Shown in pieces: positions 8,107 to 14,256 of a stretch of 14,256 bases of DNA (within the stretch, counting starts at the first letter, position 1; each line of letters begins with the position of its first letter). The notes beneath the pieces are model-generated. The model did not search any database and was not told the origin of the DNA. It was given only the letters and a program-made list of their open reading frames with translations. Source of the DNA: JAADHY01 sp964428935 (GTDB lineage: Bacteria > Planctomycetota > Planctomycetia > Planctomycetales > Planctomycetaceae); the NCBI GenBank assembly GCA_964428935.1, contig CAYSAG010000120.1, positions 1-14,256 of the forward strand. Reading direction: 5' to 3'. Position numbers and translations under genes: made by a program.

Positions 8107-9624
8107 ATGACTTGCGTGGACGAGACGTACAAGAAGCTGGTCGACTACTTGAAGGAAACTGCGTTGCTCGACTCGTGCCTGCAGCTCTTGGGTTGGGACG
8201 AGCAGACCTACATGCCGCCGGGCGGTGCGGAACACCGAGCGAAACAGTGTGGCCTGTTGGCCGGGCTGGTCCACCAGCGAATGACGGCTCCCCAACTGGG
8301 CGAGTGGCTGGCCGAACTGGAGCAGAGCGGTGCGTTGGGCGAACCGGACAGTCCGCGGGCAGTCAACGTGCGCGAGACGCGTCGCCTGTACGACCGCGCC
8401 ACGAAGTTGCCCCGACCGTTGGTTGAAGAAATTTCGCGCACCACGTCGCAGGCGCAACACGTTTGGGTCGAAGCGAGGAGGCGGTCGGACTTCGGCCACT
8501 TCCGGCCTTGGCTGGACAAGGTGGTCCGGCTGAAGCGAGAGGAAGCTCAGGCCTTGGAGCCGCCGTCGGGCGAACTCTACGACGCTTTGTTGGACGAGTA
8601 CGAACCCGGAGCGACGCGGGTGTCGGTGGCGAGCGTGCTGGAGCCGCTGCGCGACGAACTGGTCCGGCTGGTCCGGGCCATTGGTGAGTCAGGGCGGCGT
8701 CCCTGCGTCGAAATCTTGCGACGCCGCTACCCGGTCGACGCGCAACAGCGGTTTGGCCGAGCGGTGGTCGAGGCCATTGGCTTCGACTTCCACCGCGGAC
8801 GAATCGACGTCAGCCCGCACCCGTTCTGCTGCGGAATTGGTCCTGGCGACTGCCGCCTGACGACTCGCTACGACGAGCACTTCTTTCCCTCGGCGTTCTT
8901 CGGCATGTTGCACGAAGCCGGGCACGGACTGTACGACCAGGGACTGGACCCCGAACACTTCGGCACGCCAATGGGCGAGTCGGTGTCGCTGGGCGTGCAC
9001 GAGTCTCAGTCGCGCATGTGGGAAAACTTTGTCGGACGCAGCCGGGCGTTCTGGGAGCACTTCTACGGAGTGGCCCGTCAAGTCTTCCCCGAGGCACTGG
9101 GCGACGTGTCCTTGGAAACCTTTTACGCAGCCGTCAACGACGTGCGGCCGACGCTGATTCGAGTCGAAGCCGACGAGGTCACGTACAACCTGCACATTCT
9201 GGTGCGGTTCGAGCTGGAGCCGCCGTTGCTTTCCGGAGACCTCGCTCCAGAAGACGTCCCCGCCGCGTGGAACCAGAAGTACGCCGAGTACTTGGGAGTC
9301 ACGCCGAGCAACGACGCGGAAGGCTGCCTGCAAGACATTCACTGGAGCGCCGGACTGATTGGCTACTTCCCGACCTACGCTTTGGGCAACATGTACGCCG
9401 CTCAGTTCTTCCAGGCGGCCGGTCGAGCCTTGGGCGACCTGCCTCGCCAGTTTGCCGCCGGACAGTTCGCCCCGCTGCGCCAGTGGCTCCGCGACAACAT
9501 TCACCGACGCGGCAAACAGTACCCGTCGCAACGGCTGGTCGAGGTGGTCACCGGACAGAAAGTGTCGCACGGCCCGTTGGTCGAGCACTTGACCCGAAAG
9601 TTCGGCGAACTTTACGGGCTGTGA
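8107..9624 (+). CDS. M32 family metallocarboxypeptidase (thermostable carboxypeptidase Taq type)
   Basis: A zinc carboxypeptidase that removes C-terminal residues from peptides; M32 enzymes are usually cytoplasmic and no signal peptide is seen here. The 505 residues match the family's usual length of about 500. The metal site is HEAGH (269-273) with Glu299 in HESQSRMWEN (298-307) as the third ligand and Glu270 as catalytic base. Other M32 landmarks are HPF (238-240), GDCRLTTRYDE (247-257), IRVEADEVTYNLHI (351-364) and GYFPTYALGN (419-428). The ATG at 8107 has GGAGG eight bases upstream and begins the typical YKKLVDYLKE helix; the open frame extends further upstream without family similarity. 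It appears to be a single-gene unit, ending in TGA. Confidence 0.95.
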   Translation: MTCVDETYKKLVDYLKETALLDSCLQLLGWDEQTYMPPGGAEHRAKQCGLLAGLVHQRMTAPQLGEWLAELEQSGALGEPDSPRAVNVRETRRLYDRATKLPRPLVEEISRTTSQAQHVWVEARRRSDFGHFRPWLDKVVRLKREEAQALEPPSGELYDALLDEYEPGATRVSVASVLEPLRDELVRLVRAIGESGRRPCVEILRRRYPVDAQQRFGRAVVEAIGFDFHRGRIDVSPHPFCCGIGPGDCRLTTRYDEHFFPSAFFGMLHEAGHGLYDQGLDPEHFGTPMGESVSLGVHESQSRMWENFVGRSRAFWEHFYGVARQVFPEALGDVSLETFYAAVNDVRPTLIRVEADEVTYNLHILVRFELEPPLLSGDLAPEDVPAAWNQKYAEYLGVTPSNDAEGCLQDIHWSAGLIGYFPTYALGNMYAAQFFQAAGRALGDLPRQFAAGQFAPLRQWLRDNIHRRGKQYPSQRLVEVVTGQKVSHGPLVEHLTRKFGELYGL

Positions 9625-9920
9625 CGCTCCGTTCGCCCTGCGGTCGCCAGACGCCTGCTTTCCGGGCCGGCCCGACTGCAGTCGTCCGCTTGCTGCGCCG
9701 AAGCCGCGAGACAGACGGTCGTTCGCAACGCACCGCCCGCAGCACTGCCGGCCGCGCGGCGTTACAATGGTTGTGCGTCGAGCCACGGCTCCGAGCGGGC
9801 TCGGCCCGTTTTCCAAGCCGGCCGACTGGTGCGGAGCCCGTCCGGTCGGTGCGCCCTGTGTCAGCGAAGCGTTTTCCGACCGGTCCCTCGAGAAACGACG
9901 GTGGGAGCTGCGACGAACTG
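9625..9920. other. Intergenic region before the thioredoxin-like gene
   Basis: The carboxypeptidase frame has ended and no new gene is recognisable. One frame happens to stay open from 9018 through this spacer into the thioredoxin gene; it is antisense-like or out-of-frame noise before 9921. The region includes a -10-like TACAAT at 9763-9768. Confidence 0.45.
9763..9768 (+). promoter_or_regulatory. Candidate -10 element upstream of the thioredoxin-like gene
   Basis: TACAAT matches five of six bases of the sigma70 -10 consensus and stands out in very G+C-rich DNA. No acceptable -35 hexamer lies 16-18 bases upstream (CAGCAC). It lies about 150 bases before the start codon. Confidence 0.3.
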
Positions 9921-10451
9921 ATGAACAAACTTGTCCAATTCGTCCTGCTGGTGGTTGTGGTCTTGGCGGCCATTTTGGTCGGCCTACCCATGCTGGTGCA
10001 GTTCGTCACCGAGCCGCCTGCAGTCGAGGCGCTGCGGCCGGGCGACCCGGTCCCGGAAATTCGTGCCGAGGGGTGGCTCAACGGCGAACCGGACCCGCAA
10101 CAACTGGCCGGGAAAGTCCTGGTGGTCCACGCTTGGGCTACGTGGTGACTGGCCTGCCGCCAAGAGGCGCCGCGCCTGGTCCAGGCGTACCGGCTGTACC
10201 ACGACCGGGGAGTGGAGTTCATTGGTCTGACACCGGAGGACAGCAGTCTTCTCGAACGCATTCGCACGTACTTGGACGAAGTGGGCATGACTTGGCCGAA
10301 CGGCTACGGGGCCGAGAAGACGTTGGACGAGTGGAAGGTCTCGGCCATTCCGGTCGTGTTTGTCGTCGGCCGTGACGGGCGTCTGGTGTGGACGCACGTT
10401 GGACAGTCGGACCAGCTCGGGGCCGCAATTGAAAGAGCGCTGAGCCAGTGA
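9921..10451 (+). CDS. Membrane-anchored TlpA/ResA-like thioredoxin with in-frame TGA at the active site (probable UxxC selenoprotein)
   Basis: A predicted extracytoplasmic thiol-disulfide oxidoreductase of 176 residues if TGA is read through. Residues 1-29 form an N-terminal membrane anchor (hydrophobic from about 5). The fold then follows the TlpA pattern: GDPVPEI (41-47), GKVLVVHAWATW (64-75), position 76 = TGA (10146-10148), then LAC and RQEAP (77-84), EFIGLTPED (99-107) and the cis-proline loop SAIPVVFVVGRDG (141-153, Pro144). Relatives have WATWCxxC, so the TGA replaces the nucleophilic cysteine while Cys79 remains. The frame is open for 100 codons after it with good domain conservation, ending in TGA at 10449. 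Insertion of selenocysteine is the favoured reading; a nonsense mutation or base error is the alternative. GGGAG lies 13 bases before the ATG. Software blind to selenocysteine would report only fragments, such as one starting at 10212. Confidence 0.8.
10146..10148 (+). other. In-frame TGA, candidate selenocysteine codon (Sec76)
   Basis: The TGA lies between TGG (Trp75) and CTG (Leu77), with TGC (Cys79) two codons later, giving the redox motif U-L-A-C where the family has CxxC. TGA terminates at least five other genes in this window (at 623, 9622, 12013, 12072 and 13313), so general reassignment is excluded. A single change from TGC or TGT would also create it. Confidence 0.6.
10149..10194 (+). 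promoter_or_regulatory. Candidate bacterial SECIS-like stem-loop
   Basis: Within the coding sequence, CGCCTG (10173-10178) pairs perfectly with CAGGCG (10182-10187), leaving a GTC triloop (10179-10181) whose first base is G. The stem extends through GCCG (10169-10172) and CGGC (10191-10194) with a three-base TAC bulge (10188-10190). The loop starts 30 bases after the TGA, within the range I recall for bacterial SECIS elements, which also favour a G in the first two loop positions. A competing fold pairs CTGG (10149-10152) with CCAG (10181-10184) around CGCC-AAGA-GGCG (10158-10169). G+C-rich coding DNA makes hairpins by chance, so this supports but does not prove Sec insertion. Confidence 0.4.
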
Positions 10452-10521
10452 GGCCCGTGGCGGGCCGGCCCGGCTTCGTAAGTCTGTCGGCCGGACGAGT
10501 GCTTGAGAGCGGGAAGGCGAG

Positions 10522-12015
10522 GTGGAGGTGCACACGTTTTCTTGTCCGTTCTGTCAGGCGCGGCTGCGCGTGCGCGACGCGAAATGGCTGGACCGAACCA
10601 TTGCGTGTCCAGACTGCGGTCGGCCGCTGCGACTGACGAAAGACCGTGGCGGGACGAAGGCCACGCCAGCCGAGCCGGTCCGGTCGCCGAGCGGCGCGAA
10701 AGCCGACCCCGCCGCTCCGCCGCCCCTCTTGCCCATTCCGCCCGTGTCACCGGAAGACGGGCGGACGCCTGCGCGGACGGAGCGGCTGGAACGGCTGCGC
10801 GAACGAGCGGCTTTGTGGGTGCAGTCCGCTCGGCGTCGCCTTGCTTCGACCTGGCCGTGCTGCAAGCGCTGGCTGACCAACCCACTAGTCGTCGCGTGGC
10901 TCATGGCCGGCACGGCCACCGTGGTCCTGGTGGCGGCAACCGTTTCTTTGCACCGAGACTCACGGGCGCGAAAGTCGCCGCCCGGTCAAACGCCGCAGGC
11001 GGCTGGCGAACGGCCGGAGACCGGGGTCGCGGAAGGGAAAACGTCTGGCAAAAGCGAAACGGCACGCACCGGCAGGCCGGTCGGACCGGGAGCGGCGTCG
11101 GGGAGGCGTCCGGCGGTCGGCGGGCCTGCGGCAGAAGGCTCCGGAGCGGTCCGTGCCGTCGAGTCCCCGGCGGCTGCGGCGTCCGCTGCCACTCGGTCCG
11201 GCGAGTCAGCCTTGTCGACCCCAGCTGCTCGGCCCGGCGAGTCAGGCTTGTCGACCCCAGCCGCCGACAACGTCGCTCCGAACGCGACCGGCGCAAGCGA
11301 CTCGGCTGGCAAGCCGGCTGCGGAAGTCCTGCCGGCGTCGTCGGAGCGGCCGACGCCACCCGCTGGCTCGAGCTCGTCGGTGAGGACGCGCCCGCCCGGT
11401 CCGGCGGCACAGTCAGCTCCGCTTGGTCCGACGGCGCAGACGACTCCGCTCGCTCAGACGGCACAGGCAGCTCCGTCCGGTCCGACGCCGCCACCCGCCG
11501 TCCCGCAGTCGGCGCCGGAACGAGCAGTGAGGCGTGGGGGTGCACCGTTGCCGGCGTCGGGTGACGTTTCCGGTTCCACCCCGTCGGCTCCACCAAGTCC
11601 CCCGGCCCACTCGGCCGGTCCGTCCCGGCCCGAACCACCGGCCGTTTCCGGCAAGGGACTCCAACGGGCCTTGCGCCAGCCCATTCGGCTTTTCCAACAG
11701 ACCGAGCCGGCCTCGTTCGAGGCTCTGCTGTGGCAAGTCGAACAAATGGCTGGCGTGCCGGTGACGTTCGACCCACCGACTTTGCGAGAAGAGGTGGCCG
11801 AGCGGCCCGTCACGCTGTCGTTGAAGCAGACGACCGTCGGCGAAATTCTGCGAGCGTTGGCCGAGCGGGTTGGGTTGGAAGTGCGGGTCGAAGCAAGGCG
11901 GGTCGTGTTGGTCCGTCGCGCCGGACCGGGCCGAGCAACCCGCGCGGAGCAAGGAGGTCAGGGCGACTTGCAGAAGTCCGTCCCGCCCGAAGAAGCGGAC
12001 GACACGGCCCGGTGA
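10522..12015 (+). CDS. Zinc-ribbon, single-TM protein with repeat-rich linker and C-terminal STN-like domain
   Basis: Function unknown; 497 residues from GTG 10522. GGGAAGG at 10511-10517 is only four bases away, so GTG 10528 (495 residues, spacing ten) is an equally good start. The N-terminal zinc ribbon has Cys8, Cys11, Cys29 and Cys32 (CPFC and CPDCGRPL). A single membrane segment spans about 121-143. A long Pro/Ala/Ser/Thr-rich linker (about 150-378) contains in-frame tandem repeats. The C-terminal domain (about 386-465) has LTLS-type strands and the TTVGEILRAL helix (residues 438-447), resembling the secretin/TonB short N-terminal (STN) fold common in planctomycete envelope proteins. The predicted topology is a cytoplasmic zinc ribbon with the STN-like domain outside the inner membrane. 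It lies 70 bases after the thioredoxin gene, possibly in one transcript, and ends in TGA. Confidence 0.8.
   Translation: MEVHTFSCPFCQARLRVRDAKWLDRTIACPDCGRPLRLTKDRGGTKATPAEPVRSPSGAKADPAAPPPLLPIPPVSPEDGRTPARTERLERLRERAALWVQSARRRLASTWPCCKRWLTNPLVVAWLMAGTATVVLVAATVSLHRDSRARKSPPGQTPQAAGERPETGVAEGKTSGKSETARTGRPVGPGAASGRRPAVGGPAAEGSGAVRAVESPAAAASAATRSGESALSTPAARPGESGLSTPAADNVAPNATGASDSAGKPAAEVLPASSERPTPPAGSSSSVRTRPPGPAAQSAPLGPTAQTTPLAQTAQAAPSGPTPPPAVPQSAPERAVRRGGAPLPASGDVSGSTPSAPPSPPAHSAGPSRPEPPAVSGKGLQRALRQPIRLFQQTEPASFEALLWQVEQMAGVPVTFDPPTLREEVAERPVTLSLKQTTVGEILRALAERVGLEVRVEARRVVLVRRAGPGRATRAEQGGQGDLQKSVPPEEADDTAR
11191..11262 (+). repeat. Tandem repeat, 2 x 36 bp, in the linker of the STN-like protein
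   Basis: Units at 11191-11226 and 11227-11262 encode TRSGESALSTPA and ARPGESGLSTPA, 12 codons each. The copies differ at only a few bases, suggesting a recent in-frame duplication in a disordered linker. Confidence 0.85.
11410..11490 (+). repeat. Tandem repeat, 3 x 27 bp, in the linker of the STN-like protein
   Basis: Three nine-codon units (11410-11436, 11437-11463, 11464-11490) encode QSAPLGPTA, QTTPLAQTA and QAAPSGPTP. They are more diverged than the 36-bp pair upstream and keep the reading frame. Confidence 0.75.
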
Positions 12016-12071
12016 AGCTCAGGGCATGACCACGAGACTTGTGCCGAGCCCTGTCGGGCCGTCTGGACCGC

Positions 12072-13019
12072 TCAGTCGAACAACTGACTGATCGACTCGT
12101 TGCGGTGAATGCGCCGAATGGCTTCACCCAACAGCGGCGCCACCGAAATGATTTTCATGTTCGGCAAGCGTTTCTCCGGCGGAATGGGCAGTGTGTTCGA
12201 GACGACGATTTCTCGGACCGGAGCCGCCCGCAGCCGCTCCACTGCCGGACCGCACAGCACGGCGTGGGTCGCGCAAATGTAGATTTCCCGTGCTCCGTGC
12301 GCCTTGGCCACTTCGGCCGCTCCGACAATCGACCCGGCCGTGGAAATCATGTCGTCGAACAGCAGAGCGATTTTGCCTTCGATTGGTCCGCCAATCAAAT
12401 TCGCCTGCTGCGTTTCGGTGGCGCTGGAGCGTCGCTTGTCGACAATGGCCAGTCGGCCGCCCAGCCGCTGGACGTGCTGAAGCGACCGTTTGATGCTCCC
12501 TTCGTCGGGGCTAATGACGACCAGTTCGTCCTTCGGCAAGTTCAGCGAGAGAAAGTACTCGTCCAGAATCGGGCCGGCGTAGAGGTGGTCCACGGGAATG
12601 TCGAAGAACCCCTGAATTTGGGCCGCGTGCAGGTCCATGGCCAGCACGCGGTCGGCGCCGGCTTTCGTAATCAGGTTCGCCACCAGCTTGGCCGTAATGG
12701 GCACTCGGCCAGCGTCTTTCCGGTCTTGCCGCGCGTAGCCGAAGTACGGAATGACGGCCGTAATTCGCGCGGCGCTGGCCCGTTTGCAGGCGTCAATGAT
12801 GATGAGCAGTTCCATTAGGTTGTCGTTGACCGGCGGGCCGGTGGGCTGGACCAGAAAGACGTCGCGTCCGCGAATGTTGTGGTCCACTCGGACGCTGGTT
12901 TCGCCGTCCGGGAAATTGCCCAGGACAATTGGCCCCAGCGGCAAGCCAAGGTACTCCGCGATTTCCGCGGCCAGCTCCTGGTGAGCCCGGCCACTGATCA
13001 ACGTCAGCCGGTCGTACAT
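12072..13019 (-). CDS. prs: Ribose-phosphate pyrophosphokinase (PRPP synthetase)
   Basis: A cytoplasmic enzyme making 5-phosphoribosyl-1-pyrophosphate from ribose 5-phosphate and ATP, the precursor for purine, pyrimidine, NAD, His and Trp synthesis. The 315 residues match the class I family length. Motifs in order: NFPDGET (35-41), the ATP-site loop PYFGYARQDRK (91-101), the metal-binding DLHAAQIQGFFDIPVDHL (129-146), SPDEGSIKR (170-178, where the family often has SPDxGG), DKRR (194-197) and the PRPP-binding loop LLFDDMISTAGS (219-230). The start MYDRLTLISG fits the family; GGAAGGAG lies 15 bases upstream, an unusually long spacing, and an earlier in-frame ATG 18 codons up has no family similarity. 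It is convergent with the STN-like gene across 56 bases. The only two GATC sites of the window lie in this gene. Confidence 0.97.
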   Translation of the reverse strand: MYDRLTLISGRAHQELAAEIAEYLGLPLGPIVLGNFPDGETSVRVDHNIRGRDVFLVQPTGPPVNDNLMELLIIIDACKRASAARITAVIPYFGYARQDRKDAGRVPITAKLVANLITKAGADRVLAMDLHAAQIQGFFDIPVDHLYAGPILDEYFLSLNLPKDELVVISPDEGSIKRSLQHVQRLGGRLAIVDKRRSSATETQQANLIGGPIEGKIALLFDDMISTAGSIVGAAEVAKAHGAREIYICATHAVLCGPAVERLRAAPVREIVVSNTLPIPPEKRLPNMKIISVAPLLGEAIRRIHRNESISQLFD

Positions 13020-13312
13020 GGAACTCAGTTCTGTCTCCTTCCGTTGACGCGAAAAGCGTGCCGGGTGCGCCAAGACACCTCAGTGGCAGAGGAGTCGACT
13101 CTCGGAGCCGAACAGACAGCCAGCAGACGTTTCCAGAACAGGACGCAACGGGTCAGGCTGGCTGCGCAGACCAACGTCCGCAACCGTGCGAACGCTTGTC
13201 TGCCCCCGTCGAACAGACGACTGCCCCGAAACACCCAGAGACAAAAGCAAGAACGGCGGACGACCCTTCCGAGTCGGTCCGCCGTTATTTGAGCCACCGC
13301 CGACGCGCGTTG
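13020..13312. other. Spacer between the GlmU-like gene and prs
   Basis: On the minus strand the spacer holds a terminator after the GlmU-like gene (13239-13286) and then about 200 G+C-rich bases up to the prs ribosome binding site (GGAG at 13035-13038, complement). No clear -10/-35 pair for prs is visible, although the terminator implies one. No gene is evident. Confidence 0.5.
13239..13286 (-). terminator. Intrinsic terminator after the GlmU-like gene
   Basis: Read on the minus strand, AACGGCGGA pairs with TCCGCCGTT, the stem continues with CGA/TCG past one bulged C, and the loop is about ten bases (hairpin 13252-13286). CTTGCTTTTGTCT follows (13251-13239), a fair T-tract. It begins 27 bases after the stop codon of the GlmU-like gene. 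Confidence 0.75.
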
Positions 13313-14059
13313 TCAAGCCAGCGTCCGCTGGTGCAGGACCCGCTCCACCGCCGCCAACTGCTCCTGCGTGTTCACTCCCATGGCCTCCTCGCTGTCGAAG
13401 GCCGGACACGCCACCACTCGGTGCCCCCACTGCTTCAAAATGCTCGGGCAGTCCGTCAAGTAGTACTCCGCCTGCCGGTTGTTCGGACGCACGTGCCGCA
13501 GCGCCTCGAACATCAGTCGACAGTCGAACGCGTAGCAGCCCGTGTTGATTTCCTGAATCTGTTTTTCCTGCTCCGTCGCGTCCTTCTCCTCGACGATTCT
13601 CACGAACCGCCCCGCCTCGTCGCGAACGATTCGCCCCAGTCCGGCGTTGTTCGGCGTGACCGCCGTTCCAATGACGCACGCTGCACCGGACTGCTCCTGT
13701 TCGCGCAGCAGTCTTTCCAGCGAACCGGGTCGAACCAGCGGCATGTCGCCCGCCAACACGAGTACCGGCCCGTCGTGCTCCGACAACAACGGCTCGCAAA
13801 CCATGACCGCGTGGCCGGTGCCGAGCTGCTCCGACTGAAGGGCGAACCGCAGTCCGCCGTAGTCGCTCAAAGCCGCCTTCACCTCCTCGGCCTTGTGCCC
13901 GACCACCACGACCACGTCGTCCACGCACGCCGCGCTCACCGCCTCCAACACGTAGTCAATCAGTCGACGTCCGCCCAAAGGGTGCAGCACCTTGGGCAGG
14001 TCGGACTTCATTCGAGTGCTCTTGCCAGCCGCCAAAATGATTGCTGCCGTTCGCTTCAT
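13313..14059 (-). CDS. GlmU-like N-acetylglucosamine-1-phosphate uridylyltransferase, N-terminal domain only
   Basis: A sugar-phosphate nucleotidyltransferase expected to make UDP-GlcNAc for cell-envelope synthesis. The 248 residues cover the GlmU pyrophosphorylase domain: LAAGKSTRMKSDLPKVLHPL (9-28), EQLGTGHA (77-84), AGDMPLV with Asp105 (103-109), GLGRIVRD (140-147), VEEKD (156-160), EINTGCYAFD (170-179), AEYYLTD (197-203) and GVN with Asn230 (228-230), the last equivalent to the Mg-binding Asn227 of E. coli GlmU. The left-handed beta-helix acetyltransferase half (about 200 more residues) is absent: the frame ends in TGA and the spacer encodes no hexapeptide repeats. Acetylation must come from elsewhere, or the substrate differs. 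ATG 14059 (complement) has GGGGGGAG ten bases upstream. The gene precedes prs, a pairing common in other bacteria. Confidence 0.9.
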   Translation of the reverse strand: MKRTAAIILAAGKSTRMKSDLPKVLHPLGGRRLIDYVLEAVSAACVDDVVVVVGHKAEEVKAALSDYGGLRFALQSEQLGTGHAVMVCEPLLSEHDGPVLVLAGDMPLVRPGSLERLLREQEQSGAACVIGTAVTPNNAGLGRIVRDEAGRFVRIVEEKDATEQEKQIQEINTGCYAFDCRLMFEALRHVRPNNRQAEYYLTDCPSILKQWGHRVVACPAFDSEEAMGVNTQEQLAAVERVLHQRTLA

Positions 14060-14256
14060 GGACCCAGCGCTCCCCCCAGAAAGACACCTTGCCCGCCGTT
14101 CCGGCACTCGCCTTCTCCTTCAGCCGCCCGCAGCCCTCGTTCGACCGGTGCCGCTGGGCGTCCGACCGCCGGACCGACACTCCCGCGCACACCAGACTTC
14201 CAGTTCGGTGCCACCCGAACGGCGACGGACAAACCGACAGGGCCCGCTCCGTCAGA
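14060..14256. other. Upstream region of the GlmU-like gene
   Basis: Apart from the ribosome binding site GGGGGGAG (complement of about 14070-14077), nothing is recognisable. Open frames through it have no family similarity and no clear promoter hexamers are seen. The window ends here. Confidence 0.4.

Noticed and set aside
9018..10148. One continuous 376-codon frame ending at the TGA of the thioredoxin gene
   Set aside because: The part before 9921 is out of frame within the carboxypeptidase gene or intergenic; only the end from Met at 9921 is real coding sequence, and its stop is the candidate Sec codon.
10212..10451. Separate 79-residue protein starting at ATG 10212
   Set aside because: It is the C-terminal part of the thioredoxin fold without its active site; the frame is continuous with 9921 through the TGA.
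9921..10451. Reassigned genetic code with TGA read as Trp or Gly
   Set aside because: TGA ends five other intact genes in the window, and TGG is the tryptophan codon throughout.
1..14256. Mobile element, prophage or CRISPR
   Set aside because: No transposase, integrase, phage gene, long terminal inverted repeats or regularly spaced repeats; the only repeats are short dispersed ones and in-gene minisatellites.

Overview
The window is very G+C-rich DNA (about two thirds G+C by eye) with eight protein-coding genes, long intergenic gaps and no tRNA, rRNA, CRISPR array or transposase that I can see. The gene content suggests a planctomycete or close relative: a large secreted DUF4091 protein, a zinc-ribbon/membrane/STN-like protein, and a short GlmU-like uridylyltransferase next to prs. 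That placement is inference; no marker gene fixes it.

Layout. Bases 1-622 carry no convincing gene, only a degenerate dispersed repeat at the left edge. A 1043-residue secreted DUF4091 (GH123-like) protein runs leftward (623-3754). After a divergent 492-base gap come comM/yifB (4247-5785), a secreted seven-repeat alpha/alpha-toroid protein resembling LanC (6188-7648), an M32 metallocarboxypeptidase (8107-9624), a membrane-anchored TlpA/ResA-type thioredoxin (9921-10451) and a zinc-ribbon/STN-like protein (10522-12015), all rightward. Two leftward genes close the window: prs (12072-13019) and a GlmU-like nucleotidyltransferase (13313-14059). A good intrinsic terminator lies between these two.

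The main discovery candidate is the thioredoxin gene. Its reading frame is intact for 176 codons except for one TGA at 10146-10148. That TGA falls exactly on the first cysteine of the CxxC active site, giving W-U-L-A-C-R. TGA is an ordinary stop in five other genes here, so the code is not reassigned. A stem-loop with a G at the start of its apical loop lies 30 bases downstream, where a bacterial SECIS is expected. The simplest reading is a selenocysteine-containing (UxxC) TlpA-like protein; a nonsense mutation or a base error is the main alternative.

The genes do not form one pathway. Envelope or extracellular functions dominate (DUF4091 hydrolase-like protein, toroid protein, TlpA-like protein, STN-like protein), mixed with housekeeping genes (comM, prs, glmU-like, carboxypeptidase). 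The thioredoxin and the STN-like gene, 70 bases apart, may be co-transcribed. Across the window the tetramer GATC is almost absent and isoleucine is mostly ATT, which is unusual for such G+C-rich DNA.
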